DNA of 64,000 nucleotides, taken from positions 335,338-399,337 of the forward strand of contig NZ_SOZA01000001.1 in NCBI RefSeq assembly GCF_004519305.1, written 5' to 3'. Each line of letters begins with the position of its first letter. The first letter of the stretch is position 1. This DNA comes from Pseudomonas sp. RIT623. GTDB lineage: Bacteria > Pseudomonadota > Gammaproteobacteria > Pseudomonadales > Pseudomonadaceae. The position numbers and the translations under genes are program-made. The notes beneath the pieces were generated by a model, which made no database searches, was not told the DNA's origin, and saw only the letters and a list, made by a program, of their open reading frames with translations. Below, piece after piece: positions 55,176 to 63,958 of this stretch.

Positions 55176-56669
55176 TCAGCCGGCCAGCATGCGCCCGGTT
55201 TCTTCCAGGTTCTCGTGCCAGCTCAGCGCTTCGCGCAGGATGTGCGGAGTGTGCCCGCCGCGCTGACAGGCGCGTTCGAAGTAGTCGTTGAGCGCCGCGC
55301 GGTAGTCCGGGTGCACGCAGTTGTCGATGATCACCCGGGCACGCTCGCGTGGTGCCAGGCCGCGCAGGTCGGCCAGGCCCACCTCGGTCACCAGGATGTC
55401 CACATCATGCTCGGTGTGGTCGACGTGGCTGACCATCGGCACCACGCTGGAGATCGCGCCGCCCTTGGCGATCGACTTGGTGACGAAGATCGCCAGGTGA
55501 GCGTTGCGGGCGAAGTCGCCCGAACCACCGATGCCGTTCATCATCTTGGTGCCGCAGACGTGGGTGGAGTTGACGTTGCCGTAGATGTCGAACTCCAACG
55601 CCGTGTTGATGCCGATGATGCCTAAGCGACGCACCACTTCAGGGTGGTTGGAGATTTCCTGCGGACGCAGCACCAGCTTGTCCTTGTAGCGCTCCAGGTT
55701 GCCGAACACGTCGGCGTTGCGGCGGCTCGACAGGGTGATCGAGCTGCCCGAGGCGAAGCTCAGCTTGCCGGCGTCGATCAGGTCGAAGGTCGAGTCCTGC
55801 AGCACTTCGGAGTACATGGTCAGGTTTTCGAACGGCGACTCGATCAGGCCGCACATCACGGCGTTGGCGATGCTACCGATGCCGGCCTGCAACGGGCCGA
55901 GATTGTTGCTCATGCGCCCGGCGTCCACCTCGCCCTTGAGGAAGGCGATCAGGTGGTCGGCGATGCCCTGGGTTTCGTGGTCAGGCGGCAGCACGGTGGA
56001 GGGCGAGTCCGGCTGGTCGCTGATGACGATGCCGACGATCTTGGCCGGGTCGATCGGGATCGCGGTGCTGCCGATGCGGTCGTCGACTTTCACCAGCGGG
56101 ATCGGCGTGCGGGTCGGGCGGTAGGTCGGGATGTAGATGTCGTGCAGGCCTTCGAGGTTGGCGTTGTGCGACAGGTTGATCTCGACTATGACCTGCTTGG
56201 CGAAGATCGCGAAGCTGGCCGAGTTGCCGACGGAGGTGGTCGGCACGATATGGCCCTGCTCGGTGATCGCCACCGCTTCGATGACCGCGATGTCCGGCAG
56301 GGTCAGCTGTTTGTTGCGCAATTGCTCGACGGTTTCCGACAGGTGCTGGTCGATGAACATCACCTTGCCGTCGTTGATGGCCTTGCGCAGGGTGCTGTCG
56401 ACCTGGAACGGCATCCGCCGGGCGAGCACGCCGGCTTCGGTCAGTTGTTTGTCGAGGTCGTTGCCCAGGCTGGCGCCGGTCATCAGGCTGATCTTCAGCG
56501 GCGACTGCTTGGCGCGCTCGGCCAGGGCGTGGGGCACGGCCTTGGCTTCGCCGGCGCGGGTGAAACCGCTCATGCCGACGGTCATGCCGTCCTCGATCAG
56601 GCCAGCGGCATCAGCCGCACTCATTACCTTGCTGTGCAGGGAGGACAAGCGGATACGATCACGGTACAT
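55176..56669 (-). CDS. acetyl-CoA hydrolase / CoA transferase (succinate-type)
   Basis: A 497-residue class I CoA transferase of the AarC/ScpC/Cat1 group. Conserved blocks include 'GMSGFTRAGEAKAVPHALAE', 'NLTMYSEVLQDSTFDLIDAG' with the likely catalytic Glu of this group, 'GTKMMNGIGGSGDFARNAHL' region, and 'TEVGLADLRGLAPRERA'. The enzyme would move CoA between acetate or propionate and succinate. It could also link to the glutarate genes downstream in the window, but the acceptor cannot be read from sequence. Convergent with the EAL gene. Confidence 0.9.
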   Translation of the reverse strand: MYRDRIRLSSLHSKVMSAADAAGLIEDGMTVGMSGFTRAGEAKAVPHALAERAKQSPLKISLMTGASLGNDLDKQLTEAGVLARRMPFQVDSTLRKAINDGKVMFIDQHLSETVEQLRNKQLTLPDIAVIEAVAITEQGHIVPTTSVGNSASFAIFAKQVIVEINLSHNANLEGLHDIYIPTYRPTRTPIPLVKVDDRIGSTAIPIDPAKIVGIVISDQPDSPSTVLPPDHETQGIADHLIAFLKGEVDAGRMSNNLGPLQAGIGSIANAVMCGLIESPFENLTMYSEVLQDSTFDLIDAGKLSFASGSSITLSSRRNADVFGNLERYKDKLVLRPQEISNHPEVVRRLGIIGINTALEFDIYGNVNSTHVCGTKMMNGIGGSGDFARNAHLAIFVTKSIAKGGAISSVVPMVSHVDHTEHDVDILVTEVGLADLRGLAPRERARVIIDNCVHPDYRAALNDYFERACQRGGHTPHILREALSWHENLEETGRMLAG

Positions 56670-56796
56670 GGATTGTTATCTCAGGCTACTGAAGCTACTG
56701 GAAGCGCAGTCTAGAGATTTCGCCCGGTGCCGTCCCGCGACCATGGTCGTATGAGCGGCCCGGAAATAGAGCCGTTGATCTGGATCAGGCAAATGC

Positions 56797-56830
56797 GACA
56801 AACCCCGGAAATGGCTTCCCGGGGTTTGTC
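56797..56830 (-). terminator. terminator-like hairpin after pntB
   Basis: A perfect 12-bp stem GACAAACCCCGG / CCGGGGTTTGTC with a 10-base loop, in the 193-base gap after the pntB stop on the minus strand. U-rich bases are few on either side. Confidence 0.65.
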
Positions 56831-56862
56831 TGGTACAAGCGGTCGCGATGTGCTGCTCGAAG

Positions 56863-58299
56863 CTACTCCACAGCCTTGACCATGTCCTCGATGACCTTTT
56901 TGGCGTCACCGAACACCATCATGGTCTTGTCCAGGTAGAACAACTCGTTGTCCAGGCCGGCATAGCCGCTGGCCATGGAGCGCTTGTTGACGATGATGGT
57001 CTTGGCCTTGAAAGCTTCGAGGATCGGCATGCCGGCGATCGGCGACTTCGGATCGTTCTTCGCCGCCGGGTTGACCACGTCGTTGGCGCCCAGCACCAGC
57101 ACCACGTCGGCCTGGCCGAACTCGGCGTTGATGTCTTCCATCTCGAACACCTGGTCGTACGGCACCTCGGCCTCGGCCAGCAGCACGTTCATGTGCCCGG
57201 GCATGCGGCCTGCCACCGGGTGGATCGCGTACTTCACGGTCACGCCGTTGTGGGTCAGCTTCTCGGTCAGTTCCTTGAGCGCATGCTGGGCACGGGCCAC
57301 CGCCAGGCCGTAGCCGGGAACGATGATCACGCTGTCGGCATTGCTCAGCAGGAAGGTAGCGTCGTCGGCCGAGCCGGACTTCACCGGGCGCTGTTCTTTC
57401 GAGCCCGTGGCGGCACCGGCATCGACGTCGGCACCGAAGCCACCGAGGATCACGTTGAAGAACGAACGGTTCATCGCCTTGCACATGATGTACGAGAGGA
57501 TCGCACCGCTGGAGCCCACCAGGGAGCCGGCGATGATCAGCATCGAGTTGTTCAGCGAGAAGCCGATACCGGCGGCCGCCCAGCCCGAATAGCTGTTGAG
57601 CATCGACACTACCACCGGCATGTCGGCGCCGCCGATCGGGATGATGATCAGCACGCCCATGATGAAGGCCAGGGCCAGCATCAAGGTGAAGGCGCTGTAG
57701 TGGCCGGTGAAGGTGAACAGCAGCCCCAGGGCGATGGTGGCCAGGCCCAGGATCAGGTTCAGCTTGTGCTGCCCGGCGAACTGTACTGGTGCGCCTTGGA
57801 ACAGGCGGAACTTGTACTTGCCCGACAGCTTGCCGAAGGCGATCACCGAGCCCGAGAAGGTGATGGCGCCGATCGCCGCGCCGAGGAACAGTTCCAGGCG
57901 GTTGCCGGTGGGGATAGGGTCGCTGATGGCGGCGACGATGCCCAGCGACTGTGGTTCGAGCACCGCGGCGATGGCGATGAACACCGCTGCCAGGCCGATC
58001 ATGCTGTGCATGAAGGCCACCAGCTCGGGCATCTTGGTCATCTCGACGCGCTTGGCCATGATCGAACCGGCGGTGCCGCCGACCAGCAGGCCGATGATCA
58101 CGTAGCCAATGCCGGCCGTGGCGAGCTCGGCTCCGAGCTTATAAATAAGACCGACCGTGGTGAGGATCGCGATGCCCATGCCGATCATGCCGAACAGGTT
58201 GCCGCGCCTTGAGGTGGTCGGGTGCGAGAGGCCCTTGAGCGCCTGGATGAAGCAGACCGAGGCGACCAGATACAGAAGCGTTACCAGATTCATGCTCAT
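56863..58299 (-). CDS. pntB: proton-translocating NAD(P) transhydrogenase beta subunit
   Basis: A 478-residue membrane protein. The N-terminal half has about 9 hydrophobic helices (domain II), and the C-terminal part (about 300-478) is the NADP-binding domain III with 'IIVPGYGLAVARAQHAL' and 'VLVLGANDVVNPAAK'. With PntAA and PntAB it transfers hydride from NADH to NADP driven by protons, supplying NADPH. It is the last gene of the pnt operon, 2 bases after pntAB. Confidence 0.96.
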   Translation of the reverse strand: MSMNLVTLLYLVASVCFIQALKGLSHPTTSRRGNLFGMIGMGIAILTTVGLIYKLGAELATAGIGYVIIGLLVGGTAGSIMAKRVEMTKMPELVAFMHSMIGLAAVFIAIAAVLEPQSLGIVAAISDPIPTGNRLELFLGAAIGAITFSGSVIAFGKLSGKYKFRLFQGAPVQFAGQHKLNLILGLATIALGLLFTFTGHYSAFTLMLALAFIMGVLIIIPIGGADMPVVVSMLNSYSGWAAAGIGFSLNNSMLIIAGSLVGSSGAILSYIMCKAMNRSFFNVILGGFGADVDAGAATGSKEQRPVKSGSADDATFLLSNADSVIIVPGYGLAVARAQHALKELTEKLTHNGVTVKYAIHPVAGRMPGHMNVLLAEAEVPYDQVFEMEDINAEFGQADVVLVLGANDVVNPAAKNDPKSPIAGMPILEAFKAKTIIVNKRSMASGYAGLDNELFYLDKTMMVFGDAKKVIEDMVKAVE

Positions 58300-58301
58300 G
58301 C

Positions 58302-58616
58302 TTACTTCTGCCCCTCGTTCTTGGTTTTCTTCTTGAACATCTCAAGCATGCGGCGGGTGACCAGGAAGCCACCGAACACGTTGACCGCGGCCAGTGCCAC
58401 GGCCAGGGTGCCCATCACCTTGCCGGCTGGGGTGACGGTCAGCGCCGCGGCCAGCATGGCGCCGACGATGACGATCGCGGAAATGGCGTTGGTGACGGCC
58501 ATCAGCGGGGTGTGCAGGGCCGGGGTGACGTTCCATACCACGTGGTAGCCCACGTAGATGGCCAGCACGAAGATGATCAGGTTGTAGATGCCGTGGGAAA
58601 TCAGCATGTCTTCCAT
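58302..58616 (-). CDS. pntAB: NAD(P) transhydrogenase alpha subunit, membrane part (PntAB)
   Basis: A 104-residue membrane protein with three hydrophobic helices ('[17 protein letters not shown]', '[18 protein letters not shown]', '[18 protein letters not shown]'), the separate alpha-2 piece found in three-subunit transhydrogenases like that of Rhodospirillum rubrum. In E. coli it is fused to PntA. The start ATG at 58616 lies 11 bases downstream of the pntAA stop. Confidence 0.94.
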   Translation of the reverse strand: MEDMLISHGIYNLIIFVLAIYVGYHVVWNVTPALHTPLMAVTNAISAIVIVGAMLAAALTVTPAGKVMGTLAVALAAVNVFGGFLVTRRMLEMFKKKTKNEGQK

Positions 58617-58627
58617 TGTCGTGCTCC

Positions 58628-59749
58628 TCAGCCGTTCTTGCGCACGACCTGGCCGTCGCGGCACATCAGGCACGCGGCGACGATGTCGTCTTCGAGGTTG
58701 ATGACCAGGTTGCCGTCCTTGTCGAACAGCAGCTTCATGAAGTCCAGCAGGTTGCGTGCGTACAGCGCCGAGGCATCGGCACCGAGCTGGGCTGGCAGGT
58801 TGGTCGGGCCGACGATGGTCACGCCGTTCTCCATTACCACTTGGTCGGCCACGGTCAGCGGGCAGTTGCCGCCCTGGGCCGCGGCCAGGTCGATGACCAC
58901 CGAACCGGGCTTCATCTGCGCCACGGTGTCGGCGCTGAGCAGGGTCGGTGCCTTGCGTCCGGGGATCAGCGCGGTGGTGATGACGATGTCCGCCTGCTTG
59001 GCACGCTCGTGCACGGCCTGGGCCTGGCGCTGCATCCAGCTGGCCGGCATCGGCCGGGCGTAGCCGCCCACGCCTTCGGCGCACTCACGTTCCTCGTCGG
59101 TCTCGTAGGGCACGTCGATGAACTTGGCGCCGAGCGACTCGATCTGCTCCTTCACCGCCGGGCGCACGTCGGACGCCTCGATCACCGCGCCCAGGCGCTT
59201 GGCCGTGGCGATGGCCTGCAGGCCGGCCACGCCGGCACCGAGAATCAGCACGCGGGCGGCCTTAACGGTGCCGGCGGCGGTCATCAGCATGGGCATGAAG
59301 CGCGGGTAGTGGTGGGCGGCCAGCAACACGGCCTTGTAACCGGCGATGTTGGCCTGCGACGACAGCACGTCGAGGCTCTGGGCGCGCGAGGTGCGTGGTG
59401 CGGCTTCCAGGGCGAAGGCGGTGATGCCGCGCTCGGCCATCTTGGCGATCAGTTCGTTGTTGAACGGATTGAGCATGCCCGCCAGCAGGCTGGTGCTGTT
59501 GATCAGCGCCAGTTCCTGGTCGCTGGGCGCGGCCACCTTGAGCACCAGCTGCGCGCCAAAGGCGTCGGCGGCTTCGCCCAAGTTGGCGCCAACGGCCTCA
59601 TAGGCACTGTCCGGAATGCTGGCCTTGAGCCCTGCCCCCCGTTGCACGGTGACCTGATGGCCCTGGCCAACCAGTTTCTTGATGGTTTCCGGGGTCGCGG
59701 CGACCCTTGTCTCACCCGTCTGCGTCTCGAGAGGAACACCAATGTGCAC
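58628..59749 (-). CDS. pntAA: NAD(P) transhydrogenase alpha subunit, NAD-binding part (PntAA)
   Basis: A 373-residue soluble NAD(H)-binding domain I, related to alanine dehydrogenase. The N-terminus [17 protein letters not shown] and the dinucleotide motif '[21 protein letters not shown]' (in part, about residues 166-186) are visible. The start codon is GTG at 59749. It is the first gene of pntAA-pntAB-pntB. Upstream lies a 437-base region with three TGTCGCAA motifs. Confidence 0.95.
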   Translation of the reverse strand: MHIGVPLETQTGETRVAATPETIKKLVGQGHQVTVQRGAGLKASIPDSAYEAVGANLGEAADAFGAQLVLKVAAPSDQELALINSTSLLAGMLNPFNNELIAKMAERGITAFALEAAPRTSRAQSLDVLSSQANIAGYKAVLLAAHHYPRFMPMLMTAAGTVKAARVLILGAGVAGLQAIATAKRLGAVIEASDVRPAVKEQIESLGAKFIDVPYETDEERECAEGVGGYARPMPASWMQRQAQAVHERAKQADIVITTALIPGRKAPTLLSADTVAQMKPGSVVIDLAAAQGGNCPLTVADQVVMENGVTIVGPTNLPAQLGADASALYARNLLDFMKLLFDKDGNLVINLEDDIVAACLMCRDGQVVRKNG

Positions 59750-60186
59750 GACTTTGTCTCCTGCGGTGACCTTTTGTCTTTATAGGAACCAGCGCACTTC
59801 GGCTGGTGCGGCTGGGCGGTCGTAGAGCACGACCCCGCCGAATCCGGGGCGGGAAGGCATTTTGCAGACGAACCATAGGGCCTTCAACCGGTTCTGAAGC
59901 GAAACGAAGTTAAAACTACAAGTCACCCTGTGACCGTATGTCGCAACGATACGGTTTCGGCCCGTCAAGCACGCACTATGCGGAGCTTAGGAGAAAAACT
60001 GAAAAATATTTCGCTGTTTTCGTTGTCGGTTTGCTGAATGTCGCAAAATAAGCTGCAAACCCGCGCAGTAACTAGGGTTGCTGCGTTTTTCAGGAGGAAC
60101 GGAACAGATTACGGATTTGCGACAAATCCATATATCTGTAGGCGTTAAAAATAATTGACTACGAGGTCAGCTTATCCCCTTCCGCG
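59750..60186. other. 437-base regulatory gap between pntAA and gcdR
   Basis: No gene is apparent here. TGTCGCAA occurs at 59939-59946 and 60039-60046, exactly 100 bases apart, and its complement at 60117-60124 inside the perfect palindrome GGATTTG-CGA-CAAATCC (60113-60129). A CCCCG/CGGGG hairpin lies near 59830-59850. The pnt operon and probably the tail of gcdR transcription use this region. A base-poor stretch rich in A and T runs through 60000-60160. Confidence 0.6.
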
Positions 60187-61086
60187 CTAGTTTTCGGCGG
60201 TGTATCGCTGCGCCTGCGCCACCAGCCAGTCGCGGAAAGCCCGCAGCGAGGCGGACTCCACCTTTCGCTCGGGGATCATCAGATGGTAGGCCTTGTCGCT
60301 GGCCAGGGCATGCCTGTTAGCGACCACCAGTCGGCCTTCCAGCAGCTCGCGCTGGATCAGGAATGGTGGGATCAGCGCGATCCCCATCTCATGCATGGCG
60401 GCCTGGGCCAGCATCGAGAACAGTTCGTAGCGAGGGCCGGTCATGTCCCGTTCGACGCTCATGCCCAGGCTGTCGAACCATTGTCGCCAGGCGTAGGGGC
60501 GAGTGGTCTGCTGCAGTAGCGGCAGTTCAGCGATGCGCTCTGCATCGAGGCCATCCAGCCCGGCTAGCAGCGCCGGGCTGCAGACCGGCATCGGGTTCTC
60601 GCCCATCAACCGGTGCGCCTGGGTGCCCGACCAGTCGGCGTCGCCGAAATAGATGGCGGCATCGAAGGCGGTGTCGGCGAACAGGAACGGGCGGGTGCGG
60701 TTGGTCAGGTTGACCGTGACCTCCGGATGGCGCTGCTGGAAGTCCTTCAGGCGTGGCAACAACCACTGGGTGCCGAAGGTAGGTACCACCGCCAATTCGA
60801 TCACGTTGGCGCCTTGCTGACGCATCACCGACAGGGTGTCGCGCTCCACCGCATCCAGCTGTGCGGCTACCTGGCGGCTGTACGACAGGCCGGCTTCGGT
60901 CAGCTTCACGCCTCGGCGCGAACGCCGGAACAGTTCCACATTGAGGAAGGTTTCCAGCCCGCCGATCTGTCGACAGACGGCGCCTTGGGTCAGGGCCAGC
61001 TCGTGGGCGGCCTTGGTAAAGCTCTCGTGGCGCGCCGCGGCCTCGAAGCAAACCAGGGCGGTGGTGCTGGGGATCTTGCGGCGCAT
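60187..61086 (-). CDS. gcdR: LysR-type activator of glutarate catabolism GcdR
   Basis: A 299-residue LysR-type regulator. The helix-turn-helix ('ALVCFEAAARHESFTKAAHELALT', in part 'QGAVCRQIGGLE') lies at about residues 8-62. It is divergent from gcdH-gcdG, the arrangement in which GcdR activates these genes in response to glutarate. Start at 61086 has GAGG 9 bases upstream; the longer frame is not used. A T-N11-A site lies in the shared upstream region. Confidence 0.9.
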   Translation of the reverse strand: MRRKIPSTTALVCFEAAARHESFTKAAHELALTQGAVCRQIGGLETFLNVELFRRSRRGVKLTEAGLSYSRQVAAQLDAVERDTLSVMRQQGANVIELAVVPTFGTQWLLPRLKDFQQRHPEVTVNLTNRTRPFLFADTAFDAAIYFGDADWSGTQAHRLMGENPMPVCSPALLAGLDGLDAERIAELPLLQQTTRPYAWRQWFDSLGMSVERDMTGPRYELFSMLAQAAMHEMGIALIPPFLIQRELLEGRLVVANRHALASDKAYHLMIPERKVESASLRAFRDWLVAQAQRYTAEN

Positions 61087-61139
61087 GTACGTCAACCTCA
61101 CTTGTTCGCCGTTAACCATGGCTTTTGACTGTTCACGGA

Positions 61140-61154
61140 GTGAGAAAATATCAC
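61140..61154. promoter_or_regulatory. candidate LysR (GcdR) binding site
   Basis: GTGAGAAAATATCAC: GTGA and TCAC arms with a T-N11-A core, the canonical LysR-type motif, in the 164-base gap between gcdR and gcdH. Confidence 0.55.
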
Positions 61155-61250
61155 TAAACGGTGCGCAATCCTCGTTTGTTCTGCTGCCCGATCAGGCCTA
61201 GGATCAATGCAACGCAACAATTCGTTTCCCACCGTTTGAGGAATTCGCAC

Positions 61251-62432
61251 ATGGCCGGTAAAGCAAGCTTCAACTGGATCGACCCGCTGCTGCTCGACCA
61301 GCAGCTCACTGAGGAAGAGCGCATGGTCCGAGACAGCGCCTATCAGTTCGCCCAGGACAAGCTGGCACCCCGTGTGCTGGAGGCGTTCCGCCATGAGCAG
61401 ACCGACCCGGCGATTTTCCGTGAGATGGGTGAAGTCGGCCTGCTCGGCGCGACCATTCCCGAGCAGTACGGCGGCAGTGGCCTGAACTACGTGTGCTACG
61501 GCCTGATCGCCCGCGAGGTGGAGCGTATCGACTCCGGCTACCGCTCGATGATGAGCGTGCAATCGTCGCTGGTGATGGTGCCGATCAACGAGTTCGGCAC
61601 CGAGGCACAGAAGCAGAAGTACCTGCCGAAGCTGGCCAGCGGCGAATGGATCGGTTGCTTCGGCCTGACCGAACCCAACCATGGTTCCGACCCGGGCTCG
61701 ATGATCACTCGGGCGCGCAAGGTCGATGGCGGCTACCGTCTGACGGGCGCGAAGATGTGGATCACCAACAGCCCGATCGCCGACGTGTTCGTGGTCTGGG
61801 CCAAGGATGATGCCGGCGATATCCGCGGTTTTGTCCTGGAAAAAGGCTGGCAGGGCCTCAGCGCACCGGCGATCCACGGCAAGGTCGGCCTGCGCGCCTC
61901 GATCACCGGTGAAATCGTCATGGACAACGTGTTCGTGCCGGAAGAGAACATCTTCCCCGATGTGCGCGGCTTGAAAGGCCCGTTCACCTGCCTGAACTCA
62001 GCCCGCTACGGTATCTCCTGGGGCGCCCTGGGTGCTGCCGAAGCCTGCTGGCACACCGCGCGCCAGTACACCCTGGACCGTCAGCAGTTCGGTCGCCCGC
62101 TGGCTGCCAACCAGCTGATCCAGAAGAAGCTGGCCGACATGCAGACCGAGATCACCCTGGCGCTGCAAGGCTGCCTGCGTCTGGGGCGCATGAAGGATGA
62201 AGGTAGCGCAGCGGTCGAGATCACCTCGATCATGAAGCGCAATTCCTGCGGCAAGGCCCTGGACATCGCTCGTCTGGCGCGTGACATGCTGGGTGGCAAC
62301 GGTATCTCCGACGAGTTCGGCGTGGCCCGCCACCTGGTCAACCTCGAGGTGGTCAACACCTACGAAGGTACCCATGACGTGCATGCGCTGATCCTCGGGC
62401 GTGCACAGACCGGTATCCAGGCGTTCTATTAA
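61251..62432 (+). CDS. gcdH: glutaryl-CoA dehydrogenase
   Basis: A 393-residue acyl-CoA dehydrogenase-fold flavoenzyme that oxidises and decarboxylates glutaryl-CoA to crotonyl-CoA in lysine and glutarate degradation. Typical blocks are '[20 protein letters not shown]', '[16 protein letters not shown]' and the catalytic Glu in '[16 protein letters not shown]'. Start at 61251 gives [12 protein letters not shown], the family's N-terminus. gcdG follows 15 bases later. Confidence 0.97.
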   Translation: MAGKASFNWIDPLLLDQQLTEEERMVRDSAYQFAQDKLAPRVLEAFRHEQTDPAIFREMGEVGLLGATIPEQYGGSGLNYVCYGLIAREVERIDSGYRSMMSVQSSLVMVPINEFGTEAQKQKYLPKLASGEWIGCFGLTEPNHGSDPGSMITRARKVDGGYRLTGAKMWITNSPIADVFVVWAKDDAGDIRGFVLEKGWQGLSAPAIHGKVGLRASITGEIVMDNVFVPEENIFPDVRGLKGPFTCLNSARYGISWGALGAAEACWHTARQYTLDRQQFGRPLAANQLIQKKLADMQTEITLALQGCLRLGRMKDEGSAAVEITSIMKRNSCGKALDIARLARDMLGGNGISDEFGVARHLVNLEVVNTYEGTHDVHALILGRAQTGIQAFY

Positions 62433-62447
62433 TAGAGGAGCCAGACC

Positions 62448-63668
62448 ATGGGCGCGCTTTCCCATCTGCGGGTGCTGGATCTTTCCCGGGTATTGGCTGG
62501 CCCTTGGTCAGGCCAGATTCTTGCCGACCTCGGGGCCGACGTGATCAAGGTCGAGCGCCCGGGGGCAGGAGATGATACGCGGTCCTGGGGGCCGCCATTT
62601 CTGCGCGATGCCCAGGGCGAGAACACCAGCGAGGCGGCCTACTACCTTTCGGCCAACCGCAACAAGCGGTCGGTGACCATCGACTTCACCCAGCCCGAAG
62701 GCCAGCGCCTGGTGCGTGAGTTGGCGGCGAAATCGGATGTGGTCATCGAAAACTTCAAGGTGGGCGGCCTGGCGGCTTACGGGCTCGATTACGCCAGCCT
62801 CAAGGCCGTCAACCCGAAGCTGGTCTATTGCTCGATCACCGGCTTTGGCCAGACCGGGCCCTATGCCAAGCGCGCCGGCTACGACTTCATGATCCAGGGG
62901 TTGGGCGGCTTGATGAGCCTCACCGGGCGCCCGGAGGGCGAGGAGGGTGCCGGGCCGATGAAGGTGGGGGTGGCACTGACCGACATCCTTACCGGCTTGT
63001 ATTCCACCGTGGCGATCCTGGCGGCGTTGGCCCATCGTGACCAGGCTGGAGTTGGCCAGCACATCGATATGGCGTTGCTGGATGTGCAGGTGGCCTGCCT
63101 GGCGAACCAGGCGATGAACTATCTCACCACCGGTACGCCGCCGCGCAGGCTGGGCAATGCGCACCCGAATATCGTGCCTTACCAGGATTTCCCGACGGCG
63201 GATGGCAACTTCATTCTTACCGTGGGCAACGACGGGCAGTTCCGCAAGTTTGCCGAGGTGGCGGGGCAGGCGCAGTGGGCGGATGACCCGCGCTTCTCTA
63301 CTAATAAGCAGCGAGTGGCCAACCGAGCGGAGCTGATTCCGCTGATTCGCCAGGCGACGGTGTTCAAGACCACGGCTGAGTGGGTGGCGGCTTTGGAGCA
63401 AGCAGGCGTGCCTTGTGGGCCGATCAATGACCTGGCGCAGATGTTCCAGGACCCGCAGGTGTTGGCGCGGGGGCTGGCGGTGAATGTCCCGCATCCGCTG
63501 GCGGGCAGTGTGCCGCAGGTGGCCAGCCCGCTCCGGCTGTCGGATACGCCGGTGGAGTATCGCCTGGCGCCACCGTTGCTGGGGGAGCATACCGAGGCGG
63601 TGTTGGGGGATGTGTTGGGGCTGGTTGCGGGGGATGTGCAGCGGTTGCGGGAGGCTGGGGTGGTTTGA
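62448..63668 (+). CDS. gcdG: glutarate CoA-transferase (CaiB/BaiF family)
   Basis: A 406-residue class III CoA transferase. It begins with 'GALSHLRVLDLSRVLAGPWSG' (in part), and contains the catalytic Asp region 'YDFMIQGLGGLMSLTG' and 'GQHIDMALLDVQVA'. Its place after gcdH fits GcdG, which activates glutarate to glutaryl-CoA. RBS GAGGAG sits ahead of the ATG. A terminator follows. Confidence 0.94.
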   Translation: MGALSHLRVLDLSRVLAGPWSGQILADLGADVIKVERPGAGDDTRSWGPPFLRDAQGENTSEAAYYLSANRNKRSVTIDFTQPEGQRLVRELAAKSDVVIENFKVGGLAAYGLDYASLKAVNPKLVYCSITGFGQTGPYAKRAGYDFMIQGLGGLMSLTGRPEGEEGAGPMKVGVALTDILTGLYSTVAILAALAHRDQAGVGQHIDMALLDVQVACLANQAMNYLTTGTPPRRLGNAHPNIVPYQDFPTADGNFILTVGNDGQFRKFAEVAGQAQWADDPRFSTNKQRVANRAELIPLIRQATVFKTTAEWVAALEQAGVPCGPINDLAQMFQDPQVLARGLAVNVPHPLAGSVPQVASPLRLSDTPVEYRLAPPLLGEHTEAVLGDVLGLVAGDVQRLREAGVV

Positions 63669-63692
63669 GGCTTCTATATAGGTAGGAGATAG

Positions 63693-63731
63693 CGGGGAGG
63701 CTGGGAGGTCTCCCCGGTTTTGTTTTTTGGG
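63693..63731 (+). terminator. rho-independent terminator of gcdH-gcdG
   Basis: A 7-bp stem CGGGGAG / CTCCCCG with a 10-base loop followed by GTTTTGTTTTTT, 24 bases after the gcdG stop. Confidence 0.82.
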
Positions 63732-63812
63732 GGGCTTATAGATAGGTGTTGGGGCCGGTAGGGCCTGTCTTGAGATTGGGTTGGCTTTGAGAGGTGTCCG
63801 CCGTTAGGCATT

Positions 63813-63866
63813 CAGCGCCTGGTAGATCGAGCGCCGCCCGCGCGGCGCTCGATCTGCGAGGCGCTG
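63813..63866. repeat. 54-bp nested palindrome
   Basis: A perfect 14-bp stem AGATCGAGCGCCGC / GCGGCGCTCGATCT with a CCGC loop, surrounded after 3-base bulges by a second perfect 8-bp stem CAGCGCCT / AGGCGCTG. It lies between the gcdG terminator and the stable-RNA-type promoter. It resembles no REP chemotype seen elsewhere in the window. Confidence 0.85.
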
Positions 63867-63900
63867 CAAGGCTTGTGGCGGCCCCCTGGCGGCCCTTTCG

Positions 63901-63958
63901 CTAATTATTTGAAAATATTGAAATTAAAGGTTGACGCGCTTCCAAATCCCCTTATAAT
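63901..63958 (+). promoter_or_regulatory. strong stable-RNA-type promoter with UP-like element
   Basis: TTGACG (63931-63936), a 16-base spacer and a perfect TATAAT (63953-63958) follow an A/T-rich stretch (63901-63927, CTAATTATTTGAAAATATTG...) of the UP-element kind. A GC-rich GCGCCCC discriminator comes directly after. This combination is typical of rRNA and tRNA promoters under stringent control. The transcribed gene is beyond the window; the 40 bases of leader that remain cannot identify it. Confidence 0.8.
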
